A DNA stretch of 64,000 bases from Streptomyces sp. TRM49041 (GCF_008271805.1 NZ_VSRY01000152.1:310001-374000); one strand, 5' to 3'; shown: positions 15,045 to 23,788, counted from the stretch's first letter. Notes: generated by a model not told the origin, from the sequence alone. Translations and numbers: made by a program.

Positions 15045-15791
15045 GTGCTGCTGCCGGTCGACATCACCTTCGGTGCCGTTCTCGCCGTCCTGCTCGCCGC
15101 CGCGGCGACCGTCGCCGCCGTCGCCCGGCTGCGCCCGCCGCGCGAGATCGTCGTCGCCGGGCTGCGTGCCGCGGTGCAACTCGCGGCCGTGTCGCTGGTC
15201 ATCGGGTGGGTGGTCCGCGCCGTACCGCTGCTGCTGCTGTTCCTGCTGCTGATGTACGGGGTGGCGGTACGGACCGCCGGGCGCCGCATCACCCGCAACC
15301 GGACGTGGTGGTGGGCCGCCGCGCCCATCGCCGCCGGGGTCGTCCCGGTCGTCGCCGCGCTGGTGCTCACCGGACTCGTACCGGTCAAGGGAATCGCGCT
15401 GATCCCGGTCACGGGCATCCTCATCGGCGGGGCGCTCACCGCGACGGTGCTCGGCGGGCGGCGCGCCCTGGACGAGCTCGCCACCCGGCACGGCGAGGTC
15501 GAGGCCGGGCTCGCACTCGGGCTGCTCGACCGGGACGCCCGGCTCGAGGTGGCCCGGGAGGCGGCGGCGGACGCGCTGCTGCCGGGGCTCGACCAGACCA
15601 GGACCGTGGGGCTCGTCACACTGCCGGGCGCGTTCGTGGGGATGCTGCTGGGCGGGGCGTCACCGCTGCAGGCCGGGGCGGTGCAGCTGTTCGTGCTGGT
15701 CGCGCTGATGGCGGTGCAGGGGGTCGCGGTGGCGGTGGTGCTGGAGCTGGTGGCGCGGGGGCGGCTGCACCGGGAGGGGGCCGGCGGCTGA
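15045..15791 (+). CDS. FetB/YbbM-like ABC transporter permease (UPF0014)
   Basis: The 248-residue integral membrane protein has about seven hydrophobic segments and the UPF0014/FetB signatures PPREIVVAGLRAAVQLAAVSL and LPGAFVGMLLGGASPLQAGAVQLFV. E. coli FetB works with ATPase FetA in iron export; no FetA-like ATPase is adjacent, so its partner is elsewhere or it works differently. TAGGGT at 15033 lies about 7 bases before GTG 15045, which indicates a leaderless transcript. Directly downstream is the Mn2+ riboswitch and exporter, hinting at a shared metal-homeostasis theme. Confidence 0.85.
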   Translation: MLLPVDITFGAVLAVLLAAAATVAAVARLRPPREIVVAGLRAAVQLAAVSLVIGWVVRAVPLLLLFLLLMYGVAVRTAGRRITRNRTWWWAAAPIAAGVVPVVAALVLTGLVPVKGIALIPVTGILIGGALTATVLGGRRALDELATRHGEVEAGLALGLLDRDARLEVAREAAADALLPGLDQTRTVGLVTLPGAFVGMLLGGASPLQAGAVQLFVLVALMAVQGVAVAVVLELVARGRLHREGAGG

Positions 15792-15798
15792 GGTCGCG

Positions 15799-15804
15799 TA
15801 CCCT
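15799..15804 (+). promoter_or_regulatory. -10 element for the riboswitch transcript
   Basis: TACCCT fits the Streptomyces TAnnnT -10 pattern and lies about 7 bases before the 5' end of the conserved yybP-ykoY aptamer. The transcript should start near 15811. Confidence 0.5.
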
Positions 15805-15810
15805 GGACGG

Positions 15811-16010
15811 AGCAGAAGGGGAGTAGCTCTTCGCCGGACCGTCGACATACTGCTGGGCCTCGTGCCCGGCCGGCGCCCGGAGGCGGAACCCGCTCGTAGG
15901 GAGCCGCCGGCGAGACCTTCGGCAGCAGCAGAGTCCATGTATCCATGGCCCTGCCGTGCCGAAGCGACCCCCGAAGCGCGTCGAGCGAAGGTCTCTCGGT
16001 ACCGGCGGAG
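15811..16010 (+). ncRNA. yybP-ykoY manganese riboswitch with expression platform
   Basis: The leader carries the conserved yybP-ykoY segments: AAGGGGAGTAGCTC near 15817, CCGTCGACATACTG near 15839 and GCCGGCGAGACCTTCGGC near 15907. The class senses Mn2+ and turns on exporters. Downstream, CGAAGGTCTC followed after a short bulge by CCGGCGG (about 15986-16008) is the reverse complement of the 3' aptamer strand (about 15903-15921). It can therefore switch between two pairings and probably controls termination or access to the start of the UPF0016 exporter at 16036. Confidence 0.9.
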
Positions 16011-16035
16011 CCCGACCGATTGAGGAATCCACCCC

Positions 16036-16620
16036 GTGCTCAGCTTGACCATCACGGCGATCACCTTCGGTGTCGTCTTCCTCGCCGAACTTCCCGACAA
16101 GACCGCCCTCGCCGGCCTGATGCTGGGCACCCGCTACCGCGCGTCCTACGTCTTCGCGGGCGTCGCCGCGGCTTTCGCCGTCCATGTCGCGCTCGCCGTC
16201 GCCGCGGGCAGCGTGCTGACGCTGCTGCCGCACCGGCTGGTGCAGGCGTTCGTGGGCGTGCTGTTCCTGGCCGGGGCGGCGATGCTGCTGCTGAAGAAGA
16301 CCGACGAGGACGACGAGAAGCTGAAGGCCCCGGCCGGCGAGTCGTTCTGGAAGGTCTCCGGAGCGGGCTTCATGCTCATCCTCGTCGCCGAGTTCGGCGA
16401 TCTGACGCAGATCATGACCGCGAACCTCGCCGCCCGCTACGACGACCCGCTGTCCGTCGGCCTCGGCGCGGTCCTCGCGCTCTGGACTGTCGCCGGCCTG
16501 GGAATCCTGGGCGGGCGGACGCTGATGAAGTACGTGCCGCTCCGGCTCATCACCAAGGTCGCGGCCGGTCTGATGCTGGCGCTTGCCGGGTTCAGCCTGT
16601 ACGAGGCGCTGGCCGGGTGA
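16036..16620 (+). CDS. UPF0016/GDT1 (TMEM165) family manganese exporter
   Basis: The 194-residue protein has six membrane helices in two repeats, each with the family motif: FLAELPDKTALAG near residue 15 and LVAEFGDLTQIM near residue 121. GDT1/MneA-type proteins exchange Mn2+ or Ca2+ across the cytoplasmic membrane. A charged loop (KKTDEDDEKLKAPAGE) separates the halves. The start is GTG 16036. It sits directly under a yybP-ykoY riboswitch, so expression should rise with intracellular Mn2+. Confidence 0.9.
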   Translation: MLSLTITAITFGVVFLAELPDKTALAGLMLGTRYRASYVFAGVAAAFAVHVALAVAAGSVLTLLPHRLVQAFVGVLFLAGAAMLLLKKTDEDDEKLKAPAGESFWKVSGAGFMLILVAEFGDLTQIMTANLAARYDDPLSVGLGAVLALWTVAGLGILGGRTLMKYVPLRLITKVAAGLMLALAGFSLYEALAG

Positions 16621-16648
16621 CGGTGGGGTGAGAACGGGGCGCCGCGCG

Positions 16649-17317
16649 TCAGGGTGTTACGCGGAGGCGGACCGTGCCGTCGGGCGCCGTCTCCACACGG
16701 AGCCGCGTCAGGTCCGGTATGTGCACGTCCGGCGCGAACGCCGCCGCGCGCGGGCCGACGCCCACGACGCGCATCCCGGCGGCCCGGCCGGCCGCGATAC
16801 CCGCCTCGGAGTCCTCGAACACCACGCAGTCCGCCGGGGCATGGCCCAGCTCGGCCGCGCCCTTCAGGAACCCCTCCGGGTCCGGCTTGCTGGCGCTCAC
16901 GCACTCGGCGGTCACCCGTATCGCCGGCATCCTCAGCCCGGCCGCGCCCATTCGCGCCCGCGCGAGGGCGGCGTCCGCCGAGGTGACGAGGGCGTGCGGG
17001 AGTGCGGCCAGCGCCGCCAGGAATTCAGGGGCGCCCGGGATCGCGACGACGCCGTCGAGGTCGGCGGTCTCCTCGGCGAGGAGCTCGCGGTTCTCGGCGA
17101 GGTTCCGCTCCATGGGGCGGTCGGGGAGGAGGGCGGCCATCGTGGCGTAGCCCTGGCGGCCGTGCACCACCTTGAGTGCCGCCTCCGGGTCGAGGCCGTG
17201 CCGCACCGCCCACCGGCGCCAGCAGCGCTCCACCACCGCGTCGGAGTTCACGAGCGTGCCGTCCATGTCGAGGAGCAGCGCGGTCGCGGTGAGGGTGGAT
17301 GGGGCGGTGGCCGTCAT
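16649..17317 (-). CDS. HAD-superfamily sugar-phosphate phosphatase
   Basis: The 222-residue protein has HAD motif I (LLLDMDGTLVNSD, nucleophile Asp), motif II (VTSAD), motif III lysine (SASKPDPEGFL) and motif IV (CVVFEDSEAGIAAGRAAGM). The cap region after motif I is that of beta-phosphoglucomutase or 2-deoxyglucose-6-phosphatase-like members, so a small phosphorylated sugar is the likely substrate. I use ATG 17317 with TGGAG upstream. It converges on the exporter gene, with 28 bases between stops. Confidence 0.85.
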   Translation of the reverse strand: MTATAPSTLTATALLLDMDGTLVNSDAVVERCWRRWAVRHGLDPEAALKVVHGRQGYATMAALLPDRPMERNLAENRELLAEETADLDGVVAIPGAPEFLAALAALPHALVTSADAALARARMGAAGLRMPAIRVTAECVSASKPDPEGFLKGAAELGHAPADCVVFEDSEAGIAAGRAAGMRVVGVGPRAAAFAPDVHIPDLTRLRVETAPDGTVRLRVTP

Positions 17318-17743
17318 GGGCGCTCCAGGGGATGGGGGTACGAAGTGGGCCCGCCCGCCGGTCAGGGAGTACGGGCGGGACCACTTTGTTTCTGCACGAT
17401 ACAAAACGAAGGGGGTGCAGCGCCACCCGGCCCTCGCCGGATCGGGTGGCGTCGTACTCGCGGGGACCCCCGGCGGCGGGGCGGCCGCCGTCCGGACGGG
17501 GCTCGCGCCGGGACCCCGTGCCCACCACCACCGGCCGGTGACCGCTGTGATGCCGTTCATGGCCGCCTCGGGGGGACCTCCGGAGCAGGGGACCCGCCAC
17601 CGCCCCAGCGGAACGACTGCCCACAACGGGACGGGGTGGGGTGGGATGGGGCGTGCGGCCCGGCGGCGGGGCCGCCCGGAACGGGCCGGCGCCGGTGGAG
17701 GGTGGCCCGCAGTGGGGCATGAGGCGGCGGGCCCGGCCCGTGG
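17318..17743. other. Intergenic region with a hairpin
   Basis: The 426 bases hold no supported gene. A 15-bp near-perfect hairpin at 17343-17386 lies 26 bases upstream of the HAD start, followed by G-rich low-complexity sequence up to the end of the peptidoglycan-binding gene. Confidence 0.5.
17343..17386. promoter_or_regulatory. Hairpin upstream of the HAD gene
   Basis: AAGTGGGCCCGCCCG pairs with CGGGCGGGACCACTT with one mismatch across a 14-base loop. It could terminate transcripts or form a leader structure for the leftward HAD gene. Its role is undetermined. Confidence 0.4.
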
Positions 17744-18649
17744 TCAGCGGCCGACGGTTTCGGATTCCAGGGAGGCTCGGGTCGTGGTGCCGTAGGTGCC
17801 TCGGGGGTCGCCGGTGATGGATCGGTCGGCCTGGTAGGTGGCTACGGACTGCTCGACGTTCTTGTCGTAGCGGCCGTGCATGGGGCCGCTGTACAGGCCC
17901 AGTTCGCGGAGGCGGTGCTGGAGGTCCGACACGGGCTGGCCGCGGTCGCCTCGGGTGAGGGTCGGGCCGTTGGCCGTGAGGGGCTCCGACTTGAAGGTGC
18001 GGGTGGGCTGCTGGCCCGGGGGAGCGGGGGTCGTTGCCGCCGGCTCCCGGGACTCGGAGGCGGAGGCGCTCGCGGGGGCCGAGGAGGAGGGGGAGGACGA
18101 GGGCGAGGGGGGCTGGGACGGGGCGTCGGTGGTTGTCGCGGTCGGCGGTGCGGTGGCGCTCGGCCACGGGGGTGCCGTCAGGTTCGGGTCCGGGGCGAGC
18201 CGGTCCGCCGAGCCGTCGGTGTCGAACAGGCCGCTCGCCAACGCCGCCGTGCCGACCACCGCCACGACCGCCGCCGCGACGCCGATCACGGCGCCCGGCC
18301 TGCGTGCGGCCGCCGGGCGCCGCACGTCCTCGCGGCGGCGGGAGCGGCGCGGCCCGAGTGTGACGTCCGGGGGCGGCGGGCCGGCCAGGTCCGTGGCGTC
18401 CGCCACGTGCAGGCGCACCGTGGACTCGGCCTCCGCCTCCGGGGGCAGCGGCATCCCCTGGACCGGGGCCGGTACCGGTGGCGCGGGGGGCATGGGCGGC
18501 GTACCGCCCGGGGCCTGGAGGTTCACGTACGGGCGTATCCGTAGTGGCTCGAAACCGCCGGTTGCCGACCCGGCGCCCCCGGCGCAGGCGCAGCCCGCGC
18601 CTTGCGGCGTCGCGGGCGTGCCGCACTCAGGACAGACCATTCCGGCCAC
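17744..18649 (-). CDS. Membrane-anchored peptidoglycan-binding protein with N-terminal zinc ribbon
   Basis: The 301-residue protein starts at GTG 18649 with GGGAGGGA upstream. Residues 4-22 hold CPECG and CAC cysteines, a rubredoxin-like zinc ribbon facing the cytoplasm. A Pro-rich linker, a basic patch and one membrane helix (GAVIGVAAAVVAVVGTAALASG) follow. The outside part begins with a Ser/Thr/Pro-rich spacer and ends in a peptidoglycan-binding domain (TRGDRGQPVSDLQHRLRELGLY, YDKNVEQSVATYQ). It probably tethers the membrane to the wall. This architecture is common in Streptomyces; the partner is unknown. Confidence 0.8.
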   Translation of the reverse strand: MAGMVCPECGTPATPQGAGCACAGGAGSATGGFEPLRIRPYVNLQAPGGTPPMPPAPPVPAPVQGMPLPPEAEAESTVRLHVADATDLAGPPPPDVTLGPRRSRRREDVRRPAAARRPGAVIGVAAAVVAVVGTAALASGLFDTDGSADRLAPDPNLTAPPWPSATAPPTATTTDAPSQPPSPSSSPSSSAPASASASESREPAATTPAPPGQQPTRTFKSEPLTANGPTLTRGDRGQPVSDLQHRLRELGLYSGPMHGRYDKNVEQSVATYQADRSITGDPRGTYGTTTRASLESETVGR

Positions 18650-18814
18650 TGTGGGTCCCTCCCCTTGGAGTCTTGCTGACTTGTTTCCGCCCCCATGAAC
18701 TCGCAGCGATTATGCAGGCCCGGCGTGACCTTCCCAACAGCTCGAATCTCGCTCAGCAGGCCATAACGGTCCAGACCACCCACGATGGATGGGGAAACAG
18801 CGAGGGAGGCGCCC

Positions 18815-20860
18815 ATGACACGGCCAGTCAGTGCCCCGGCCACCAGTCCCGCCCCCGGCACGGGGCACAACCGGCGCACCGTCCTCGTGGCCATCGGGGC
18901 GCTGCTGCTCGGCATGCTGCTCGCGGCGCTCGACCAGACCATCGTCTCGACCGCCCTGCCGACCATCGTCAGTGAGCTCGGCGGCATGGACCACCTCTCC
19001 TGGGTCGTCACGGCGTACCTACTCGCCTCCACCGCGGCCACCCCCCTCTGGGGCAAGCTCGGTGACCAGTACGGGCGCAAGAAGCTGTTCCAGGCCGCCA
19101 TCGTGATCTTCCTGCTCGGCTCGGCGCTCTGCGGCGTCGCGCAGGACATGCCGCAGCTCATCGCCTACCGCGCTGTCCAGGGCCTGGGCGGCGGCGGGCT
19201 CATCGTCCTGTCCATGGCGATCGTCGGCGACCTCGTCCCGCCCCGTGACCGGGGCAGGTACCAGGGAATCTTCGGCGCCGTATTCGGCGCGACCAGCGTC
19301 CTCGGCCCACTCCTCGGCGGTGTCTTCACCGAGCACCTCTCCTGGCGCTGGGTCTTCTACATCAATCTGCCCGTCGGCATCGTCGCGCTCTTCGTGATCG
19401 CCGCCGTTCTGCACATCCCGGCCCACGGCACCCGCCACACCATCGACTACCTCGGCACGTTGCTCATCGCCTCGGTCGCCACCTGCCTCGTCCTCGTCGC
19501 GTCCCTCGGCGGCACCACCTGGCCCTGGGGCTCCGCCCGCATCATCGGCCTCGCCGTCCTCGGTGCCGTCCTGCTCGTGGCGTTCGTGTACGCCGAGCGG
19601 CGCGCCGCCGAGCCGGTGCTGCCGCTGAAGCTGTTCCGGGTCCGCACCTTCACGCTGGTCTCCGTCATCAGCTTCGTCATCGGCTTCGCCATGTTCGGCG
19701 CCATGACCTACCTGCCGACGTTCCTCCAGGTGGTGCAGCGCGTCACCCCCACCATGTCCGGTGTGCACATGCTGCCGATGGTGCTGGGCATGCTGCTCAC
19801 CTCCACCGCGTCCGGGCAGATCGTCAGCCGTACCGGCCGGTGGAAGGTCTTCCCCATCGCGGGCACCGCCGTCACCACCGTGGGGCTGCTGCTCCTCCAC
19901 CGGATGGAGCAGACCAGCCCGACCTGGGAGATGAGTCTGTCCTTCTTCGTCTTCGGTGCCGGCCTCGGCCTGGTCATGCAGGTCCTCGTCCTCGTCGCGC
20001 AGAACTCCGTCGGATACGAGGACCTGGGCGTCGCCACCTCCGGCGCCACCTTCTTCCGCTCGATCGGCGCGTCGTTCGGCGTCGCCGTCTTCGGCACGAT
20101 CTTCACCAGCCGCCTCACCGGCGAACTGACCGAGGCCCTCGCCGGTCAGGGCGTCCCCCCGGGCGCCGACGCCCAGGCCGTCGCGGCCGATCCGCGCGCC
20201 ATCGCCGAGCTGCCGCCGGACCTGCGCCCGGCCGCGCTCTCCGCGTACTCCACCTCCATCACGGACGTCTTCCTGTACGCGTCGCCCGTCGTCGTACTGG
20301 CCTTCGTCATCGCCTGGTTCCTGCGCGAGGACCCCCTGCGCGGCTCCGTCACCGCGCCCGACACCAGCGAGACCCTGGCCTCCAACCCGGTCCAGCGTTC
20401 CTCTTACGACGAATGCGTCCGCGCTCTGTCCGTGCTGGGGTCCCGCGAGGGCCGCAAGGCCGTGTACGAGAAGATCACCGCCCTGGCCGGGCTCGACCTG
20501 CTGCCCGCCTCCAGCTGGCTGCTGCTGCGCATCCGGCGGCACGGCACCGTGGAGCCCGGGCTGCTCGCCGACGTCACACCCGTGCCGCTCAGAGCGATCA
20601 CTGAGGCGACCCGGCAGGTGGAGGGTCGGGGTCTGGCCCGCCGGGAGGGCCTCCAGCTGATGCTCACCGACGAGGGCGTGGAGGCGGTGACCCGGCTGGC
20701 GCACGCCCGCGAGGAGTCGCTGGCCGAGCTGCTCGGCGACTGGTGGGGGCCGGACCGGCCGACCGACCTGATCAAACTGGTGGAGGAGCTGACCGCCGAG
20801 CTGAGCGGCTCGGACCGGGAGCGCCCGACGTCCGAGCCGCCGCCGGACCACCGCCTGTAG
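18815..20860 (+). CDS. EmrB/QacA-type MFS drug transporter fused to a C-terminal MarR-like winged helix
   Basis: The 681-residue protein starts at ATG 18815 behind GAGGGAGG. Residues about 20-515 form a 14-helix DHA2 drug:H+ antiporter (ALDQTIVSTALPTI motif, GKLGDQYGRKK loop motif A, GPLLGGVFTEHLSWRW motif C). The C-terminal 140 residues are soluble and read like a MarR winged helix: ASSWLLLRIRRHG, then an RGLARREGLQLMLTDEG wing and a terminal dimer-type helix. A pump with a built-in DNA-binding-like domain suggests direct ligand-coupled regulation or a purely structural role. Fusion is seen in the sequence; function is inferred. Confidence 0.85.
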   Translation: MTRPVSAPATSPAPGTGHNRRTVLVAIGALLLGMLLAALDQTIVSTALPTIVSELGGMDHLSWVVTAYLLASTAATPLWGKLGDQYGRKKLFQAAIVIFLLGSALCGVAQDMPQLIAYRAVQGLGGGGLIVLSMAIVGDLVPPRDRGRYQGIFGAVFGATSVLGPLLGGVFTEHLSWRWVFYINLPVGIVALFVIAAVLHIPAHGTRHTIDYLGTLLIASVATCLVLVASLGGTTWPWGSARIIGLAVLGAVLLVAFVYAERRAAEPVLPLKLFRVRTFTLVSVISFVIGFAMFGAMTYLPTFLQVVQRVTPTMSGVHMLPMVLGMLLTSTASGQIVSRTGRWKVFPIAGTAVTTVGLLLLHRMEQTSPTWEMSLSFFVFGAGLGLVMQVLVLVAQNSVGYEDLGVATSGATFFRSIGASFGVAVFGTIFTSRLTGELTEALAGQGVPPGADAQAVAADPRAIAELPPDLRPAALSAYSTSITDVFLYASPVVVLAFVIAWFLREDPLRGSVTAPDTSETLASNPVQRSSYDECVRALSVLGSREGRKAVYEKITALAGLDLLPASSWLLLRIRRHGTVEPGLLADVTPVPLRAITEATRQVEGRGLARREGLQLMLTDEGVEAVTRLAHAREESLAELLGDWWGPDRPTDLIKLVEELTAELSGSDRERPTSEPPPDHRL

Positions 20861-20963
20861 GGAGTATCCGGCGGATCATGCCGACATCCGAGCTGGGTGC
20901 CCTCGTCCTGCTGGTGAGCGGGGTCTGGTGCGTGCAGGTGCAAGGCGGAGGAGGGCGTCGATG

Positions 20964-21008
20964 CGTGGGGGTCCCCCCTGCTCGAGCGGAGTCGAGAGCT
21001 TGGGGGAG
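20964..21008 (+). repeat. Interspersed GGGGGTCCCCC...TCGAGCGGAGTCGAG...GGGGGA element (copy 1)
   Basis: The 45-base element has a GGGGGTCCCCCC head, an inner CTCGAG-type inverted repeat and a CTTGGGGGA end. It resembles elements inside genes at 32369, 32692 and 36021. This copy is intergenic, between the MFS and GNAT genes. Confidence 0.65.
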
Positions 21009-21094
21009 TCGGCAACCGACGACAACGCCGCAGATGCGCGTGCCAGACCCCGCGGTCCAGACATGATCCGCCGGACACGACCTAGGGGCGGGGA

Positions 21095-21652
21095 TCAAGG
21101 GCCGGCCAGCTCCTTGCCGTACCAGATCTCCATGTACGGGCCCGTGCAGTAGGCCGGGATCTCCCGGTAGCCGTGCCGCGTGTACAGCGCGCGGGCCTCG
21201 ACCAGGTCCAGGCGCGTGTTGAGCACCGTGCGCCGGGCGCCCAGCTCCCGGGCCGCCTCCTCCAGGGCGGCGAGCAGCCGCCCGGCGCCGCCGCTGCCGC
21301 GGAACGCGGGGCGGACGTAGACCCGGGTCAGCTCGGCGCGCCCGGCGTCCAGGAGCAGCACGCCGCCGCACGCGGCCGCCTTCCCGTCGTACCTGCCGAC
21401 GAGGAACCGCCCGGTCGGCGGCGTCAGGGCCTCGACACCGTCGCCCGCCAGCCCCTCGTCGATCTCGGCGGCGGTGGCGGGGCGCCGCCAGTACCGGCTC
21501 GCCACCTCGTCGTAGTAGTCGCGGCGCAGGGCGGTCGCGTCGGCGGTGTCGTACGGCTCGGGGCGTATGTCCCAGACCGCGTCCCAGCCCGCGTCCCGGC
21601 CGGTGTCCCGGGCCGTGTGCCCGCTGTCCGAGCCCCGGTCCGCCGTCGTCAT
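21095..21652 (-). CDS. GNAT family N-acetyltransferase
   Basis: The 185-residue protein has the GNAT core: LTRVYVRPAFRGSGGAGRLLAALEEAARELG, where the R/Q-x-x-G-x-G/A loop binds acetyl-CoA, and the C-terminal ARALYTRHGYREIPAY beta-bulge helix. The substrate is unknown. The start is ATG 21652, four bases beyond the stop of the O-methyltransferase gene, so the two are co-transcribed leftward. The first 25 residues are a Gly/Asp/Thr-rich leader, so a shorter start is possible. Confidence 0.8.
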   Translation of the reverse strand: MTTADRGSDSGHTARDTGRDAGWDAVWDIRPEPYDTADATALRRDYYDEVASRYWRRPATAAEIDEGLAGDGVEALTPPTGRFLVGRYDGKAAACGGVLLLDAGRAELTRVYVRPAFRGSGGAGRLLAALEEAARELGARRTVLNTRLDLVEARALYTRHGYREIPAYCTGPYMEIWYGKELAGP

Positions 21653-21656
21653 GCCC

Positions 21657-22340
21657 TCAGGACACCACCCGGGCGACGAGCATCCCGTCGTAGCCCTTCG
21701 CACCGACGGTCTGGAACGCCGTCGCGTCCAGCCGCGGGTCGCGGGCGACGAGGTCGAACATCTCACGGGTGCCGACGGTCGCCTCGTCGGCGGTGTCCGT
21801 GTCGAGTACCGTGCCGCCGCGCACCACGTTGTCCACGATGATCACGCTGCCGGGCCGGGTCAGGCGCAGCGCCCACTCCACGTAACGCGGGTTGTTCCGC
21901 TTGTCCGCGTCGATGAAGACGAGGTCGAAGGGGCCCGAGCCCTCGGCCTCCAGTTTCGGCAGGGTGTCGAGCGCGGCGCCGGTGCGCACCTCGGCGACGG
22001 TGTCGAGGCCCGCCCGGGCGAGGTTGAGGCGGGCGATCTCGGCGTGCGCGGGGTCGTACTCCAGCGAGACCAGCCTGCCGTCCTCCGGCAGGGCCCGGGC
22101 CAGCCAGATGGAGCTGTAGCCGCCGAGCGTGCCGATCTCCAGGATGGCGCGGGCGCCCTGGATGCGGGCCAGCAGGTGCAGCAGCTTGCCCTGGTTGGGG
22201 GCCACGGCGATCTGCGGCAGCCCGGCCTCGTCGCTGGCGGCGAGCGCGGCGGTCAGCGCCTCGTCGGCGGGGGCCAGCAGGTCGGTGACGTACGCGTCGA
22301 CGGCGTCCCAACGGTTCTGGTTCTGGGTGTCCTGAGTCAT
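21657..22340 (-). CDS. SAM-dependent O-methyltransferase (catechol-O-methyltransferase-like family)
   Basis: The 227-residue protein fits the class I O-methyltransferase_3 family. An N-terminal helix with LPQIAVAPNQGKLLHLLARI precedes the SAM motif ILEIGTLGGYSSIWLAR, and the later FDLVFIDADKRNNPRYVEW and IIVDNVVRGGTV carry the metal/catechol ligands. Members methylate catechols or caffeoyl-type hydroxyls with a divalent metal. I use ATG 22340; ATG 22361 is an alternative. It is 27 bases downstream of the P450 gene and precedes GNAT, so all three may share a transcript. Confidence 0.85.
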   Translation of the reverse strand: MTQDTQNQNRWDAVDAYVTDLLAPADEALTAALAASDEAGLPQIAVAPNQGKLLHLLARIQGARAILEIGTLGGYSSIWLARALPEDGRLVSLEYDPAHAEIARLNLARAGLDTVAEVRTGAALDTLPKLEAEGSGPFDLVFIDADKRNNPRYVEWALRLTRPGSVIIVDNVVRGGTVLDTDTADEATVGTREMFDLVARDPRLDATAFQTVGAKGYDGMLVARVVS

Positions 22341-22367
22341 GGTCAGGAACGTAGTCGACATTCGCCG

Positions 22368-23642
22368 TCAACGTGCGGCGCGGCTGACCCGAAGTTCCTT
22401 GATGCCGTTGATCCATGCCGAGCGGAGGCGGCGCGGCTCCTCCGCCAGCCGCAGATCGGGAAGGGCGTCGGCGATCGCCTGGAAGATCAGGTCGATCTCC
22501 AGGACGGCGAGGGACTTGCCGAGGCAGAAGTGCGGTCCGCCGCCGCCGAATCCGAGGTGCGGGTTGGGGTCGCGGGTGATGTCGAACCGCTCGGGGTCGG
22601 TGAAGACGGCCGGGTCGTGGTTGGCGGAGGAGTAGAAGACGCCGACGCGGTCGCCGGCGCTGATCCGCTGCCCGGCCAGCTCCAGGTCGCGGGTCGCGGT
22701 GCGCTGGAAGGAGACGATCGGGGTGGCCCAGCGGACGATCTCCTCGGCGGCGGTGCCGGGGCGTTCCCGTTTGTACAGCTCCCACTGGTCGGGATGGGTG
22801 AGGAAGGCGTGCATGCCGTGGCTGATGGCGTTGCGGGTGGTCTCGTTGCCCGCGACGGCCAGCAGGATCACGAAGAAGCCGAACTCGTCGTTGGAGAGGT
22901 TCCCCTCGTCCTCGGCGGCGACCAGCTGCGACACGATGTCCTGGGCGGGGCACCGCTTGCGCGCGTCGGCGAGGTTCATCGCGTAGGCGACGATCTCCAT
23001 GGCCGCCTCGGTGCTGACCTCCTCGGTGAGCGCGTACTCGGGGTCGTCGTACGCGGCCATCTTGTTGGACCAGTCGAAGATCTTCGCCCGGTCGTGCTGG
23101 GGGACGCCGACGAGTTCGGCGATGGCCTGGAGGGGGAGTTCGACGGAGATGTTCGTGACGAAGTCGAAGGTGCCGTCGCCGTCCGCCCGGTCCGACGCTT
23201 CGACGGCCGCCTCCACGATCGCGCGGGCCCGGCTGCGCAGGGCGCCCTCCAGGGACCGTATCGCCCGGGGGGTGAAGCCGCGCTGGACGATCTGGCGGAC
23301 CCGGGTGTGTTCGGGCGGGTCCATGTTGAGCATGATCATCCGCTGGGCGTCGATCTGGTCGCGGTGGATGGACTCGTTGAAGCGGATGATCGCGGTGTTG
23401 GCGGACGACGAGAACAGCTCCGGGTGCGTCGACACGTACTTGACGTCGGCGTGCCGGGTCACCGCCCAGTACCCCTCGTCCTCGAACCCGGCGATGCCGC
23501 GCGGCTGCGGGCACCACTGGACCGGCGCGGTCCGCCGCGCCTCGGCGAACTCCGGGTGGGGGACCCGGGCCTGGAGGAGGTCGGGGTCGGTGAAGTCGAA
23601 GTCCGTGGGCAGGTGGCCCTGGGGGAGACGGGGGCAGGACAT
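22368..23642 (-). CDS. Cytochrome P450 (CYP124/125/142-like)
   Basis: The 424-residue P450 has the I-helix oxygen-binding AVAGNETTRN, the ExxR motif in EEIVRW, and the heme-thiolate loop FGGGGPHFCLGKSLA. The N-terminus (DFTDPDLLQARVPHPEFAEARR) and heme loop recall actinobacterial CYP124/125/142, which hydroxylate the terminal methyl of sterols or branched lipids. I choose ATG 23642 because GGAG lies six bases upstream; ATG 23654 and GTG 23681 are in frame. It is divergent from a FadA5-like thiolase with a KstR-type site between them, which supports a steroid or branched-chain substrate. The 3Fe-4S ferredoxin at 34717 is a candidate electron donor. Confidence 0.85.
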   Translation of the reverse strand: MSCPRLPQGHLPTDFDFTDPDLLQARVPHPEFAEARRTAPVQWCPQPRGIAGFEDEGYWAVTRHADVKYVSTHPELFSSSANTAIIRFNESIHRDQIDAQRMIMLNMDPPEHTRVRQIVQRGFTPRAIRSLEGALRSRARAIVEAAVEASDRADGDGTFDFVTNISVELPLQAIAELVGVPQHDRAKIFDWSNKMAAYDDPEYALTEEVSTEAAMEIVAYAMNLADARKRCPAQDIVSQLVAAEDEGNLSNDEFGFFVILLAVAGNETTRNAISHGMHAFLTHPDQWELYKRERPGTAAEEIVRWATPIVSFQRTATRDLELAGQRISAGDRVGVFYSSANHDPAVFTDPERFDITRDPNPHLGFGGGGPHFCLGKSLAVLEIDLIFQAIADALPDLRLAEEPRRLRSAWINGIKELRVSRAAR

Positions 23643-23688
23643 CGGCGGCTCCATGGCTGGCTCGGGCTCCGACGGGGTCACCCGCGCT

Positions 23689-23703
23689 CTGACGGCCCGT
23701 CAG
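23689..23703. promoter_or_regulatory. CTGACGGCCCGTCAG palindrome upstream of the P450
   Basis: A perfect 15-base palindrome around a single centre base lies 47-61 bases upstream of the chosen P450 start. A similar sequence precedes the LLM oxidoreductase (40086-40100) and a third lies at 12133. It is probably a TetR-type operator. Confidence 0.5.
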
Positions 23704-23788
23704 GAGTTGCCCGCAAGGTAGTGAGGGCCGCCGCAACGTGCAAGGCCCTTGCGTACCACGGGTAATGGTCCGCAGACTGAAAGGTAAC

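Noticed and set aside
12405..15491. A leftward open frame of about 1000 codons spanning the phosphatase and nuclease genes
   Set aside because: It is a long antisense or shifted frame typical of high-GC DNA; the real phosphatase and HNH products lie in other frames with recognisable motifs.
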